Assembly (NCBI RefSeq): GCF_900107045.1
Contig: NZ_FNON01000010.1
Location: 248,001-312,000 of the forward strand
Direction: 5' to 3'
Source: Amycolatopsis xylanica
GTDB lineage: Bacteria; Actinomycetota; Actinomycetes; Mycobacteriales; Pseudonocardiaceae
DNA: 64,000 nucleotides
Below the pieces are notes generated by a model, which was not told the origin of the DNA, ran no database searches, and worked only from the letters and a program-made list of their open reading frames with translations. The position numbers and the translations under genes are program-made. Below, in pieces: positions 1 through 8,928 of the stretch (its first letter is position 1; each line of letters begins with the position of its first letter).

Positions 1-1085
1 ATTCGAACCGATGGATCATGGGCATGCCCTCGGCCGACACAGACGCGGACACCTATCGATGGACCGCCTCGACCAGCATTCCTCAAGCGGGTGTCTGGAC
101 CCATCTCACGGGTGTTTACGACGCTTCGACAAGCAAGATCCTCCTTTACGTCAACGGCGTGCTCGAAGGCCAGATCGCCATCCCCGCGGGCAGTGTCTGG
201 AACGCGACGGGTGGGTTCACCATCGGGCAGATTCGCGCTCGGGGCCTGCCGGACGCGTTCTTCCGCGGCAGCATCGACCAGGTGCAGGTCTGGGATCGCA
301 CGTTGCCCGCGGACGAGATCGCCGGGCTTGCCAACTCGGCAGTACTGCGGGCGAACTACCAGCTCGACGGTTCCACACTGGACAAGGTCAGTGGGGCTTC
401 CGGTGTGTCCTCCGGCGCCGTCACCATGACCACTGATTCAGACGGTGCCCCTGTCGCCCGGTTCGGCAAGGACGCAAGCGGACAGATCGAGGGACCGCGT
501 CCACAGAACCTCCGCAGCGACCGGAGCTTCACCGTCGAGGCGTGGGTGAAGCACGCTTGGACTGACGCCGACATCGCGGCTGCGAAACAGGCCGATCCAG
601 CCAAGAATCCTTCCGGTGTCGACAAGCCGGGTAGGGCCGCGGTGGGTGTGAACTCCCCGCAGTTCTCGCCTTACATGCTCGGCTACCGCGGAATCACCGA
701 CTCGAACGGGGTATGGCACCCCCGGTGGAGCTGGCTGGTCACCGATCCGAGTGCGACACAGGCGAACCCGCTCGGCAAATTCTCGGTGTCGGACGTGGAC
801 GCCGAGTCCAATGTCTGGACTCACCTGACCGGCACCTACGACGCCATCACTCATACCGCCTGCCTTTACGCGGCAACCGATTCCTATCAGTACGCGCCCA
901 CCTGCCTGACCGGTGTGACCGGCTGGAACGGCGCGAGCGCACTCGAAGACCTGTTCCTCGGCAGTGGTGAATGGAACGGTTATCACGCCGACTTCTGGTA
1001 CGGCGATCTGCGTGGCGTCCGGCTGTACAGCGGTGTGCTCGACGCGCAGCACATCAACGCCGACGCGATCGTCGACCACCCCTGA
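1..1085 (+). CDS. LamG/concanavalin-like domain protein, 3' end only
   Basis: The reading frame is open to the left edge of the window, so only the last ~360 residues are visible and the true start lies upstream. Two consecutive jelly-roll (LamG-type) units can be seen. The first contains 'GVWTHLTGVYDAS', 'ILLYVNGVLEG' and 'GSIDQVQVWDRTL'; the second contains 'RSFTVEAWVKHAW', 'NVWTHLTGTYDA' and 'GDLRGVRLYSGVL'. Such domains bind carbohydrate or protein ligands on secreted proteins. The stop is 37 bp before the RHS-protein start on the same strand, so the two are probably co-transcribed; LamG proteins commonly sit next to RHS toxin genes in actinomycetes. The role as a partner or accessory of the RHS protein is inference. 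Confidence 0.85.
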   Translation, partial: SNRWIMGMPSADTDADTYRWTASTSIPQAGVWTHLTGVYDASTSKILLYVNGVLEGQIAIPAGSVWNATGGFTIGQIRARGLPDAFFRGSIDQVQVWDRTLPADEIAGLANSAVLRANYQLDGSTLDKVSGASGVSSGAVTMTTDSDGAPVARFGKDASGQIEGPRPQNLRSDRSFTVEAWVKHAWTDADIAAAKQADPAKNPSGVDKPGRAAVGVNSPQFSPYMLGYRGITDSNGVWHPRWSWLVTDPSATQANPLGKFSVSDVDAESNVWTHLTGTYDAITHTACLYAATDSYQYAPTCLTGVTGWNGASALEDLFLGSGEWNGYHADFWYGDLRGVRLYSGVLDAQHINADAIVDHP

Positions 1086-1122
1086 CTTTCTTCCCCGTCT
1101 CGGACATTTAGGCAGGTTTCTT

Positions 1123-4100
1123 ATGCGTGCTGGTGCCAGGTGGGCCCGGATGGGCCGTTTCTCCAGAGCCACCGCCATCGCCGTGGTCGCGGTCATGCTC
1201 GCGTCGGGTGGGACCGCGGTCGCAGCGACGGTCGGCACTACTGGCTGGACGTTGCCTCCAGGACAGAAGGATCCCAGCATCCCGGTCAAGCCCGTGCCTG
1301 CGAAACAGGTCCCGGACATCGACGTGAAGACCCAGCCGCTGCCGAAGCCGATTTGGCCGCCGGCTTCGGACAGTGACGTCGATGTGCCGCCCGCCGGCGC
1401 TGACGCCAAACAGCGAGCCGGTGTGCAACCGAGTGGTACACCGGTCCGCGTGGCGCCGTCCAAGGACACGCAGGCGAGGACCGCGTCCAAGGTGCATGTG
1501 CACGTCACCGACCACAACGCGGCGAACGCGCTCGGCCTGCATGGCGTGCTGCTCACGGTGACCGGGTCCGGAGCCGACCCAGTCCACGTCGGACTCGACT
1601 ACAGCACGTTCGCCGGCGCGTTCGGCGCGGGCTGGGCCGACCGGCTGCGCATGTTCGAGCTGCCGGCCTGTGCGCTGACCACGCCTGCCAAGGCGGAATG
1701 CCGCGTGCGGACGCCGATCGAGAACTCGGTGAACGATGGCGGCAGGCGCGAGGTCGGTGCCGACATCGTGTTCCCGGCGCAGGCACAGGGCATAACGGCG
1801 AGCGCTCAGCAGACCCGGGTGCTGGCCGCGGCAGCGGGCTCGTCCGGTTCGTCGGGCACACCGACAGCGCCCCCGATCGCCGCGGCGGGTTCGTGGTCAA
1901 GCGGCGGTTCATCGGGAGACTTCTCCTACGGCTACCCGTTCTCCGTGACGAAATCGCCGAGTGGTGACGGGCCGAATCTCGGACTGGCCTACTCATCGTC
2001 CAGTGTGGATGGTCTGACGTCGGGAACGAACAACCAGACATCATGGGTCGGGGATGGCTGGAACTTCACACCTGGCGGTTTCGTCGAACGGCACTACAAA
2101 CCGTGTAGCGAGGATCTCGACGGGAACAACGGCAAGACCAAGACCGGTGACCAGTGCTGGGGCATCGACAACGCGACGCTTTCGCTCGGTGGCAAGTCGA
2201 CCGAGCTCATCAAGGTCGACGACAAGTTGTGGAGGCCCAAACAGGATGACGGCTCGAAGGTCGAGCTGCTCACTGGCGCCGAAAACGGCGCTTCACACGG
2301 CCAGCACTGGAAGGTCACGACCGGTGATGGCACGCAGTACTTCTTCGGGCTCAACCGTCCTCCCGGCTGGACCGATGGCAAGCCCGAGACCGAGTCCACA
2401 TGGACCGTCCCGGTCTTCGGAAACAATGACGGCGAAGACTGCTACAAGGCGAACAACTTCGCTGGCTCTTGGTGCCAGCAGGCGTGGCGCTGGAATCTCG
2501 ACTACATGGTGGATTCGCATGGCAACGCCAGCGCCTACTACTACCAGCCAGAACTGAACTACTACGGCCTCAACCGCAACGTCACCACCGCTGGCACGGT
2601 TTACACCGCCGGCGGCTACCCGCTGCGGGTCGAGTATGGGCTCCGGCTGGCCAACGACAGCGTCTATGGCAGTGGGCCGACCAACCAGGTCACCTTCGAC
2701 ACCGCTGAGCGTTGTATTCCCACGGATACCTTCGCCTGTGAGCCGGACAAGCTGACCGCTGACACCGCGAACGCATGGCCGGACGTTCCTTTCGACCAGA
2801 TCTGCGCTGAAGGCAAGCCCTGTGACTATGGTGCGCCCGCGTTCTTCACCCGGAAGCGCTTGGTCGCAATGCACAGCCAGTACTTCGCGGCAGGCAAGCC
2901 GGTCGATGTCGATCAATGGGATTTCAAGCAGGACTATCCCGGATCGGGCGACGCGATGCCGCCCGCGCTCTGGCTGACTTCGATCACGCACACCGGTAAG
3001 AACGGCGACAAGTCGATCACGATGCCGCCGACCACCTTTGACCGATACGTCTTCCCGAACCGGGTCGACACCGTCGGCGACAAGTACACGCCACTCACTC
3101 GAAGCCGGATGAAGGAGATCAGGACCGAGACCGGCGGCCGGGTCACCATCGCCTACTCGGCGCCCGACTGCGTCGCGAACGAGCGGATACCCGACTCGCC
3201 GGAGACGGACACCATGCGTTGCTATGCCTCGTATTGGAGCCCTCCGGCGGCGAAGGATCCAGTACTTGACTGGTTTCACAAGTACGTCGTCACCGATGTC
3301 ACCGAAGAAGACCTGACCGGCGGCTCGGAACCGGTGGTGACGCACTACGACTATGTCGGCGACGCGGCTTGGCACTACGACGAAGGCCAGTTCACGCCGG
3401 ACGATCGCAAGACCTGGGGACAATGGCGGGGTTACAACCTCGTGCGCACTTCGATAGGCGCACCCAACACGGTTCGTACGGTCAACGAGTCGCTGTATCT
3501 GCGTGGCATGGATGGTGACCATCTGCCGAACGGGACCAGGCCGGCATCGGTAAAAGATTCCGACGGCGGGTCCATTGTGGACGAGGATCCGCTGCAGGGC
3601 TTCGTCCGTGAGTCTCGGACCTATTTGCCGGACGGCAAGACTGTCGATTCGTCGTCCATCAACGACCCGTGGCTACGTGGTCCGACCGCCACCAGCTCGG
3701 ACGATCTGCTCAAGGCGTACATGATCAATGTCGGCTCAGTGCACGGCCGGACATTGCTTTCGGATGGCAAGACCTACCGTCGCACGCAGGTGAACCGGAA
3801 GTTCAACGACGACGGCATGGCCATCGAACAGGAAGACCGCGGCGATACGAGTACCGGCGCGGACGACACCTGTACCAAAACCACCTATGTGGCCAACGAC
3901 AACGGCATGTTCGACCGGTCTGACGAGAGCTACATGTTCGCGGGCACCTGCGACCACGAGGCGAATGCCCAGAACAGCATCACCGATGTCCAGGTCTCCT
4001 ACGACCACAACGAATTCGGCGCACCGCCGGAAGCTGGAGACATTACCGAAACCCGGACGCTGGACAGCTGGGACAGCGCAGGCAAGCATTTCGTGACGAC

Positions 4101-7100
4101 TTCGAAGAACGAGTACGACGCATACGGCCGTGAGGTGCTGTCTACCGACGTCTTCGACAAGACCATCAAGACCGAATTCATCCCGTCGTCCGGCGGGCCG
4201 GTGACCGGCACGAAGACCACCAACACGTTTAACTGGGTGTCGACCACCACTTTGGAACCATCGCGCGGCAACCCGACGTCGTCGGTGGACGTGAACAATG
4301 TGCGCACCGACGTCGAGTACGACGCGCTCGGGCGGAAGACTGCGGTGTGGAACCCCGGCCGAAATAAGGCCGGAGGTGATTCGGCCACCGCGACGTTCGA
4401 GTACACGCTGAGCCTGAAGACACCGACCACGGTGCGGACGAAGTCGTTGCAGGACAACGGGGCGTACACCGACTCGTACACGATCTACGACGGACTCGGC
4501 CGGTCGCGCCAGGTTCAGGTCCCGGCGCACGGCGGCGGCCGGGTGCTCACCGACACCCTTTACGACTCCCGAGGTCTGCCGTTCAAGACCAACGGCGCCT
4601 TCTTCAATGCCGACTCCGGTCCGAACGGAACGCTGGTCGCGGCTGCGGACAACACCGTTCCTAACCAGACGGTCACCGAATACGACAGCAGGGGCAGGAC
4701 GACAGCCTCGATCTTGAAGTCCAAAGCGGTCGAGCAGTGGCGGACGAGCACCATCTATGAAGGCGATCGCACCACCACCATCCCGCCGGCGGGCGCGTCG
4801 CCGTCCACCGTGGTGACCGACGTGCAGGGCCAGCCTGTACAACGGTTACAATACAAGAACGGCTTCACGCCAGGCGGTGCCAACCCGGCCGACGTGTCCA
4901 GCTACACATACAACGCCGCCGGTGCGATGACGGGAATGACCGATTCCGCAGGCAACGTTTGGACCGACACGTACGACCTGCGTGGGCGGAAGATCTCGCA
5001 GACCGACCCGGACGCGGGCACGTCGACGTTCAGCTATGACAAGGCAGGCCAGCTGACGTCGACGACCGACGCTCGTGGCAAGAAGCTTATCGTCCAGTAC
5101 GACGCGCTGGGCAGAAAGGTCAAGCAAACCGAGGGTTCGGAGTCCGGCCCGACGTTGGCCACTTGGACCTACGACACGTTGCCGCGCGGACTCGGCTTGC
5201 TCACGTCGTCGACTCGGTGGGACGGTCAGAACGCGTACACCAAGCGAGTCGTCAACTATGACAGCTACAGTAGGCCGACCAAGACTGCGGTGGACATCCC
5301 CGCGAAAGAGGGCCCGCTGCAAGGCACCTACGAGTTCACGACGCGGTACAGCTCGACCGGCGCGATAGTCGACCAGGGCAGCCCGAAGGCAGGGAACCTG
5401 CCTGCCGAACACATCATGCACACCTACACGGATCTCGGGCTGCCGTCGACGAGCTACGCGATCGACTCCAACGGGGTCATCACGAATTTGGTCTCGCAGA
5501 GCGATTACACCTCGTACAACGAGATGTCCCGGCTCCAGCTCGACGGTGCCACTTCGTCGGCGAACATAGGCCTGACCCAGACTTACGACGAGGTAACGCG
5601 GCGGGCACAGACGACCACCGTTATCAAGGCGACCCAGGTCGGGTCCGAGCTGACCAAGCGGACGTATACCTACGATCCGGCCGGCACGGTCCGGAAGATC
5701 GCGGACACCCCGAGCGGCGGCAAGACGGACGTCCAGTGCTTCGACTACGACTACCTCCAGCGGATGACGGAGGCGTGGACGCCGTCGTCCGGCGACTGCG
5801 CGACCGCGAAGTCGGCAAAGACGCTGGGCGGAGCGGCACCGTACTGGAACAGCTACGAGTTCGACCCGATCGGCAACCGCACGAAGCAGGTCGAGCACAA
5901 GCCCGCTGGTGATGTGACCAGCAAGTACACCTACCCCGCATCCGGGGCGTCGTCTGTTCGCCCGCACGCACTGCAGAAGGTCGACACGAGCGGCCCGAAC
6001 GGCACCTCGACCAGCAGCTACACGTACGACGAGGTTGGTTCGACGCGTACGAGGAACGTCGGCGGAGACACTCAAACGTTCAGTTACACCTCCGAAGGGC
6101 AAACGGCCGGCGAGACGGACAAGACAGGCGCGAGCACGTATGTCTACGACGCCGACGGCTCACGGCTGATCTCGCACGATCCGACCGGCGCGACATTGTC
6201 CATCGGTGACCTGGAGCTGTTCCAGACCGCCGGCACAACGGGTGTCACGGCGACCCGCTTCTACACACACGGCGGCGGTTTGGTCGCCGAGCGAGTGGGA
6301 TCGACCGGCCTGAAGTGGATGCTCAGTGACCACCACGGCACGAACGGCATGTCGATCACCGCGGGAACGCTGCAGGTCACTCAGCGCTTCACCGACCCAT
6401 TCGGTAATTCCCGCGACGCGGTCCCACCGGGTTGGCCGGACAAGCACGGCTTCGTAGGCGGTTACCAGGACACGACTGGTCTCACCCACCTTGGGGCGCG
6501 TGATTACGACCCGTCCACAGGCCGCTTCACCAAAGCGGACCCGTTGCTCAACGCGGAGGTTCCGCAGGAGTGGAACGCCTACGCCTATGCGGGCAACTCA
6601 CCGGTTTCTCTGACCGACCCGAGTGGTATGTCGACCTGCCATCACATGGGCGAGGACGGTCTCTACTGCCCGCCAGGTGCTTCGCCCAGCTGTACCTACC
6701 AGTGCCATCCCAACCCGGGCGACGCGGCTGGGACTGCGGCAGGTAAGGCCGCGCAGGACAAGTACATCAAAGACCACAATGTGAACACTGCGGCGTACCG
6801 CGACGCCCAAGCACTGGTGAAGAAGACGAAATGGGATGTCTTCATCGATGCGGCCGGTGACCTCATAAAGGGGCTAATCGGCTGGGACGACATCAAGGAT
6901 TGTCTGTCACATGGCGCGGTCGGCGCCTGCATTCGGACGGTCGTCAACCTGATCCCGTGGGGCAAGGTCCTGAAGACCGGCGAGATCATCGCCGACTTCT
7001 GGAAGGGCGCCAAGGCCCTGGTCACCTTCGGCAAGGAAGTGGCCAAGGCCGAGAAGGTCATCGTCGATACCGAGCGTGTGCTGGTCGACGCACAAAAAGC

Positions 7101-8010
7101 CGGCATGGCGGCCGAGCGGATGGCTGTTGATGCCGAGCGCGCTGCGGCCCAAGCGGCTAAGGCTGCCGAGGAGGCGAAGGCCGCGAGCGCGGCCGAACGC
7201 GGCGGTGGTGGCGCCACGAGCTGTGCTCTGCACAGCTTCGTTGCTGGGACTTTGGTTGCGATGGCGGACGGCACTGCTAAGCCCATCGAGCAGGTCAAGA
7301 TCGGCGATTTCGTCCTGTCGACGAACCCTGAGACAGGAGGGGTTGAGCGGCACGAGGTAGTCGGTACGCTCATTCATGCTGATGAGGACGAGCGCACCGA
7401 AATCACCGTGGAGGCCGATGGCGGGTTCGGCAAGGTCACCGCCACCGACTGGCACCCCGTTTGGGCCGAGGAAGTCGGTAAGTGGGTCGCGATCGGTGAC
7501 CTGGCTCCTGGGCAGCACCTACACTCGCCAGATGGTCAGCCTTCGGTTGTTACGGCGGTCCGCCACTTTCAGCAGAACGCCCCCGTTTTCGACCTCACCG
7601 TTGACGGTGTTCACACCTACAATGTCCTCGCTGGCCTTACTCCCGTTCTCGTTCACAATTGCGGTGATCGAATTTATGAGGCTGGCGGTAAACATAACAA
7701 TGAGGTGCGAAGTACCTCTCGTGGTCCCAACAGCAGGGAGCCCGCCGATGGTCAGGGCGCGCTGGAGAACTCGGTCCAGATCAAATCGACAGCTCCGCGT
7801 CGAGTCGGGATCGATCCCACCAATGGGGACGTTGTCGTGCTTGATCGGACTCACCCCGCAGCTCCTTGTGGTTGTAAGACGCCAGGTGGTACAAACGAGG
7901 TATTTCATGGTCATGTTCGATCTGACTTCGCGAAAAGCCCTGCTATGCAAGGTGCGAGGAATGCGTTGCGGCGCGCTTTAAAGTCGGGAGCAATTACACC
8001 TTATGAGTGA
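1123..8010 (+). CDS. Secreted RHS/YD-repeat polymorphic toxin with Hint domain
   Basis: The protein has 2295 residues from ATG 1123, chosen because it opens a Sec-type signal peptide (MRAGARWARMGRFSRATAIA, then a hydrophobic stretch ending GGTAVAA). An SpvB/Tc-toxin-like N-terminal part follows ('GYPFSVTKSPSGDGPNLGLAY', residues ~270-310), then many YD repeats (Y-D-x-x-G-R) forming the expected beta-cocoon. The RHS core is near residues 1700-1835 ('GARDYDPSTGRFTKADPL', 'NAYAYAGNSPV'). A pre-toxin region has a hydrophobic patch and an Ala-rich coiled coil (~1900-2030). A Hint autoprocessing domain starts at Cys2034 and ends 'VHN' before Cys2180, and a ~116-residue toxin module closes the protein. 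By analogy with WapA/RHS proteins, the tip is probably released and delivered to competitor cells. It overlaps the next gene by 8 bp, as expected for a toxin-immunity pair. Confidence 0.93.
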   Translation: MRAGARWARMGRFSRATAIAVVAVMLASGGTAVAATVGTTGWTLPPGQKDPSIPVKPVPAKQVPDIDVKTQPLPKPIWPPASDSDVDVPPAGADAKQRAGVQPSGTPVRVAPSKDTQARTASKVHVHVTDHNAANALGLHGVLLTVTGSGADPVHVGLDYSTFAGAFGAGWADRLRMFELPACALTTPAKAECRVRTPIENSVNDGGRREVGADIVFPAQAQGITASAQQTRVLAAAAGSSGSSGTPTAPPIAAAGSWSSGGSSGDFSYGYPFSVTKSPSGDGPNLGLAYSSSSVDGLTSGTNNQTSWVGDGWNFTPGGFVERHYKPCSEDLDGNNGKTKTGDQCWGIDNATLSLGGKSTELIKVDDKLWRPKQDDGSKVELLTGAENGASHGQHWKVTTGDGTQYFFGLNRPPGWTDGKPETESTWTVPVFGNNDGEDCYKANNFAGSWCQQAWRWNLDYMVDSHGNASAYYYQPELNYYGLNRNVTTAGTVYTAGGYPLRVEYGLRLANDSVYGSGPTNQVTFDTAERCIPTDTFACEPDKLTADTANAWPDVPFDQICAEGKPCDYGAPAFFTRKRLVAMHSQYFAAGKPVDVDQWDFKQDYPGSGDAMPPALWLTSITHTGKNGDKSITMPPTTFDRYVFPNRVDTVGDKYTPLTRSRMKEIRTETGGRVTIAYSAPDCVANERIPDSPETDTMRCYASYWSPPAAKDPVLDWFHKYVVTDVTEEDLTGGSEPVVTHYDYVGDAAWHYDEGQFTPDDRKTWGQWRGYNLVRTSIGAPNTVRTVNESLYLRGMDGDHLPNGTRPASVKDSDGGSIVDEDPLQGFVRESRTYLPDGKTVDSSSINDPWLRGPTATSSDDLLKAYMINVGSVHGRTLLSDGKTYRRTQVNRKFNDDGMAIEQEDRGDTSTGADDTCTKTTYVANDNGMFDRSDESYMFAGTCDHEANAQNSITDVQVSYDHNEFGAPPEAGDITETRTLDSWDSAGKHFVTTSKNEYDAYGREVLSTDVFDKTIKTEFIPSSGGPVTGTKTTNTFNWVSTTTLEPSRGNPTSSVDVNNVRTDVEYDALGRKTAVWNPGRNKAGGDSATATFEYTLSLKTPTTVRTKSLQDNGAYTDSYTIYDGLGRSRQVQVPAHGGGRVLTDTLYDSRGLPFKTNGAFFNADSGPNGTLVAAADNTVPNQTVTEYDSRGRTTASILKSKAVEQWRTSTIYEGDRTTTIPPAGASPSTVVTDVQGQPVQRLQYKNGFTPGGANPADVSSYTYNAAGAMTGMTDSAGNVWTDTYDLRGRKISQTDPDAGTSTFSYDKAGQLTSTTDARGKKLIVQYDALGRKVKQTEGSESGPTLATWTYDTLPRGLGLLTSSTRWDGQNAYTKRVVNYDSYSRPTKTAVDIPAKEGPLQGTYEFTTRYSSTGAIVDQGSPKAGNLPAEHIMHTYTDLGLPSTSYAIDSNGVITNLVSQSDYTSYNEMSRLQLDGATSSANIGLTQTYDEVTRRAQTTTVIKATQVGSELTKRTYTYDPAGTVRKIADTPSGGKTDVQCFDYDYLQRMTEAWTPSSGDCATAKSAKTLGGAAPYWNSYEFDPIGNRTKQVEHKPAGDVTSKYTYPASGASSVRPHALQKVDTSGPNGTSTSSYTYDEVGSTRTRNVGGDTQTFSYTSEGQTAGETDKTGASTYVYDADGSRLISHDPTGATLSIGDLELFQTAGTTGVTATRFYTHGGGLVAERVGSTGLKWMLSDHHGTNGMSITAGTLQVTQRFTDPFGNSRDAVPPGWPDKHGFVGGYQDTTGLTHLGARDYDPSTGRFTKADPLLNAEVPQEWNAYAYAGNSPVSLTDPSGMSTCHHMGEDGLYCPPGASPSCTYQCHPNPGDAAGTAAGKAAQDKYIKDHNVNTAAYRDAQALVKKTKWDVFIDAAGDLIKGLIGWDDIKDCLSHGAVGACIRTVVNLIPWGKVLKTGEIIADFWKGAKALVTFGKEVAKAEKVIVDTERVLVDAQKAGMAAERMAVDAERAAAQAAKAAEEAKAASAAERGGGGATSCALHSFVAGTLVAMADGTAKPIEQVKIGDFVLSTNPETGGVERHEVVGTLIHADEDERTEITVEADGGFGKVTATDWHPVWAEEVGKWVAIGDLAPGQHLHSPDGQPSVVTAVRHFQQNAPVFDLTVDGVHTYNVLAGLTPVLVHNCGDRIYEAGGKHNNEVRSTSRGPNSREPADGQGALENSVQIKSTAPRRVGIDPTNGDVVVLDRTHPAAPCGCKTPGGTNEVFHGHVRSDFAKSPAMQGARNALRRALKSGAITPYE
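7222..8007 (+). other. Hint (autoprocessing) domain plus C-terminal toxin tip
   Basis: This is a sub-region of the RHS protein. The Hint part (7222-7659) starts 'CALHSFVAGTLVAMADG', has the histidine motif 'ATDWHPVWA', and ends 'GLTPVLVHN', typical of intein-like pretoxin-Hint domains that cleave before or release the tip. The tip (7660-8007) contains 'DGQGALENSVQIKS', 'PRRVGIDPTNGDVVVLDR' and 'EVFHGHVRSDF'. I recall this pattern from small toxin tips of RHS/CdiA-type and phage-associated proteins annotated as polymorphic toxin type 17, a predicted RNase; that assignment is from memory and unverified. From ~7640 onward codons are much less GC-biased at third positions than in the RHS body, consistent with a recently exchanged cassette. 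Confidence 0.75.
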
Positions 8011-8341
8011 CATGTCGGCGGATCAGCTGTGGCGGTCTGAAATGATGAATGATCTTGCGAGTGGAGACGGCCCTCGTGCCGCGCGTGCGCTCCTCGCATT
8101 GACATACGATGATCCGGATCGCGTTTGGTTGGAGGATTTGCTACTGGAGCAATTGAGGGAGGGTAATGACCCGAACTTGCGTTCCCTGGCGGTGACGTGC
8201 ATGGGGCACCTTGGACGGATGCGCGGACTTGTCGGACCTCGTTTGGTTTCTTGCCTCGAGGGTCTTGTTGATGATCCAGAGTTGGGTGGTATTGCGGAGG
8301 ATTCGCTGGCGGAGGTTCGGTACTACGCAAAGGTGGTATGA
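8003..8341 (+). CDS. Candidate immunity protein (HEAT-like helical repeats)
   Basis: This 112-residue acidic, all-helical protein starts 8 bp inside the RHS toxin gene (ATGAGTGACATG), which implies translational coupling. Paired helices such as 'DGPRAARALLALTYDDPD', 'DPNLRSLAVTCMGHLGRM' and 'DDPELGGIAEDSLAEVRYY' resemble short HEAT-type repeats; the 'RSLAVTCMGHL' helix is characteristic of small HEAT proteins. There is no signal peptide or membrane segment, as expected for a cytoplasmic inhibitor of the adjacent toxin tip. Base composition matches the toxin tip rather than the conserved genes downstream. The immunity function is inferred from position and fold; no specific family was recognised. 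Confidence 0.75.
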   Translation: MSDMSADQLWRSEMMNDLASGDGPRAARALLALTYDDPDRVWLEDLLLEQLREGNDPNLRSLAVTCMGHLGRMRGLVGPRLVSCLEGLVDDPELGGIAEDSLAEVRYYAKVV

Positions 8342-8520
8342 AGTTGAGTTTCCGGGGCGTACTCGCGCTCTTGTAGGTGCTGCCGTTTCATGGCGGTTTG
8401 AGGCGGCTGGCATTCGGTCGTGCGTACCGAGGACTGCTCGGAGTGTCGCCGCGACTTGAGGTACGGGCGCTGGCAAGATGTGCCTGCACTTGTCGGCTAG
8501 ACGTCAGGGCGGTGATCCGG
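8342..8520. other. Gap downstream of the immunity gene, no gene recognised
   Basis: This stretch has the same relaxed composition as the toxin/immunity module. Short open frames run through it in two frames, but none has a plausible ribosome binding site or recognisable product. It may be the decayed edge of an exchanged toxin/immunity cassette. Confidence 0.4.
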
Positions 8521-8892
8521 ATGGTGCGCGCAAGCGAGCCCGTCCTGCCGTCCACCGTAGTAGCCACGCACCTCGCCGCCAGCGCCGCTGAGCTGGCTAA
8601 ATGCGCCGAGTCGCCCCAAGACTTCGGCAACCCCGAGGACGTCGCCAAGGTCATCATCCAGGTCCTCGAAGCCCAGCGAGCCATCTCCAGGGCCCTCGGC
8701 GGACTCGCCGTCCGCATGGACGCCGCCAAGACGACCGCACTCTCCGAAGCCCCGGCCGTCGAGGTCGAAGTCCTCGCCGAAGTCCTCCGAGCAGCCGCGG
8801 AAGCCGTCCACTATTCGGGTGAAGCCCTGGCCGAAGCCGGTCCGTCCTTCGAAAGCGTGATCTCGAGCGTCTCGTCCAACACCCGTTTGTAG
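8521..8892 (+). CDS. Hypothetical small helical protein
   Basis: A 123-residue protein is predicted from ATG 8521, with GTG 8512 as an alternative start; GGTGA lies 5 nt before the ATG. It is almost entirely alpha-helical and Ala/Glu/Val-rich ('SAAELAKCAESPQDFGNP', 'DVAKVIIQVLEAQRAISRAL', 'VEVLAEVLRAAAEAVHYS'), with no membrane segment or signal peptide. Strong C/G third positions show it belongs to the host coding regime, unlike the toxin module immediately upstream. I do not recognise the family. It lies 36 bp upstream of ku on the same strand but is probably transcribed independently of the toxin locus. Confidence 0.65.
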   Translation: MVRASEPVLPSTVVATHLAASAAELAKCAESPQDFGNPEDVAKVIIQVLEAQRAISRALGGLAVRMDAAKTTALSEAPAVEVEVLAEVLRAAAEAVHYSGEALAEAGPSFESVISSVSSNTRL

Positions 8893-8928
8893 CAGCCCAG
8901 ATTCGAACACCTGAGCTAAACTGGGTTC

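Noticed and set aside
438..1556. Long open frames on the minus strand across the LamG/RHS genes (also 2293-3522, 3736-4842, 4846-6102)
   Set aside because: They mirror the codon bias of the genes on the plus strand, have Arg/Val-rich low-complexity products and no ribosome binding sites or domains.
8893..8928. tRNA-like fragment (GATTCGAACACCTGAGC) before ku
   Set aside because: The T-loop-like string and a CCCAG/CTGGG pairing are present, but no acceptor stem, D-arm or anticodon arm can be drawn; it is more likely the ku promoter.
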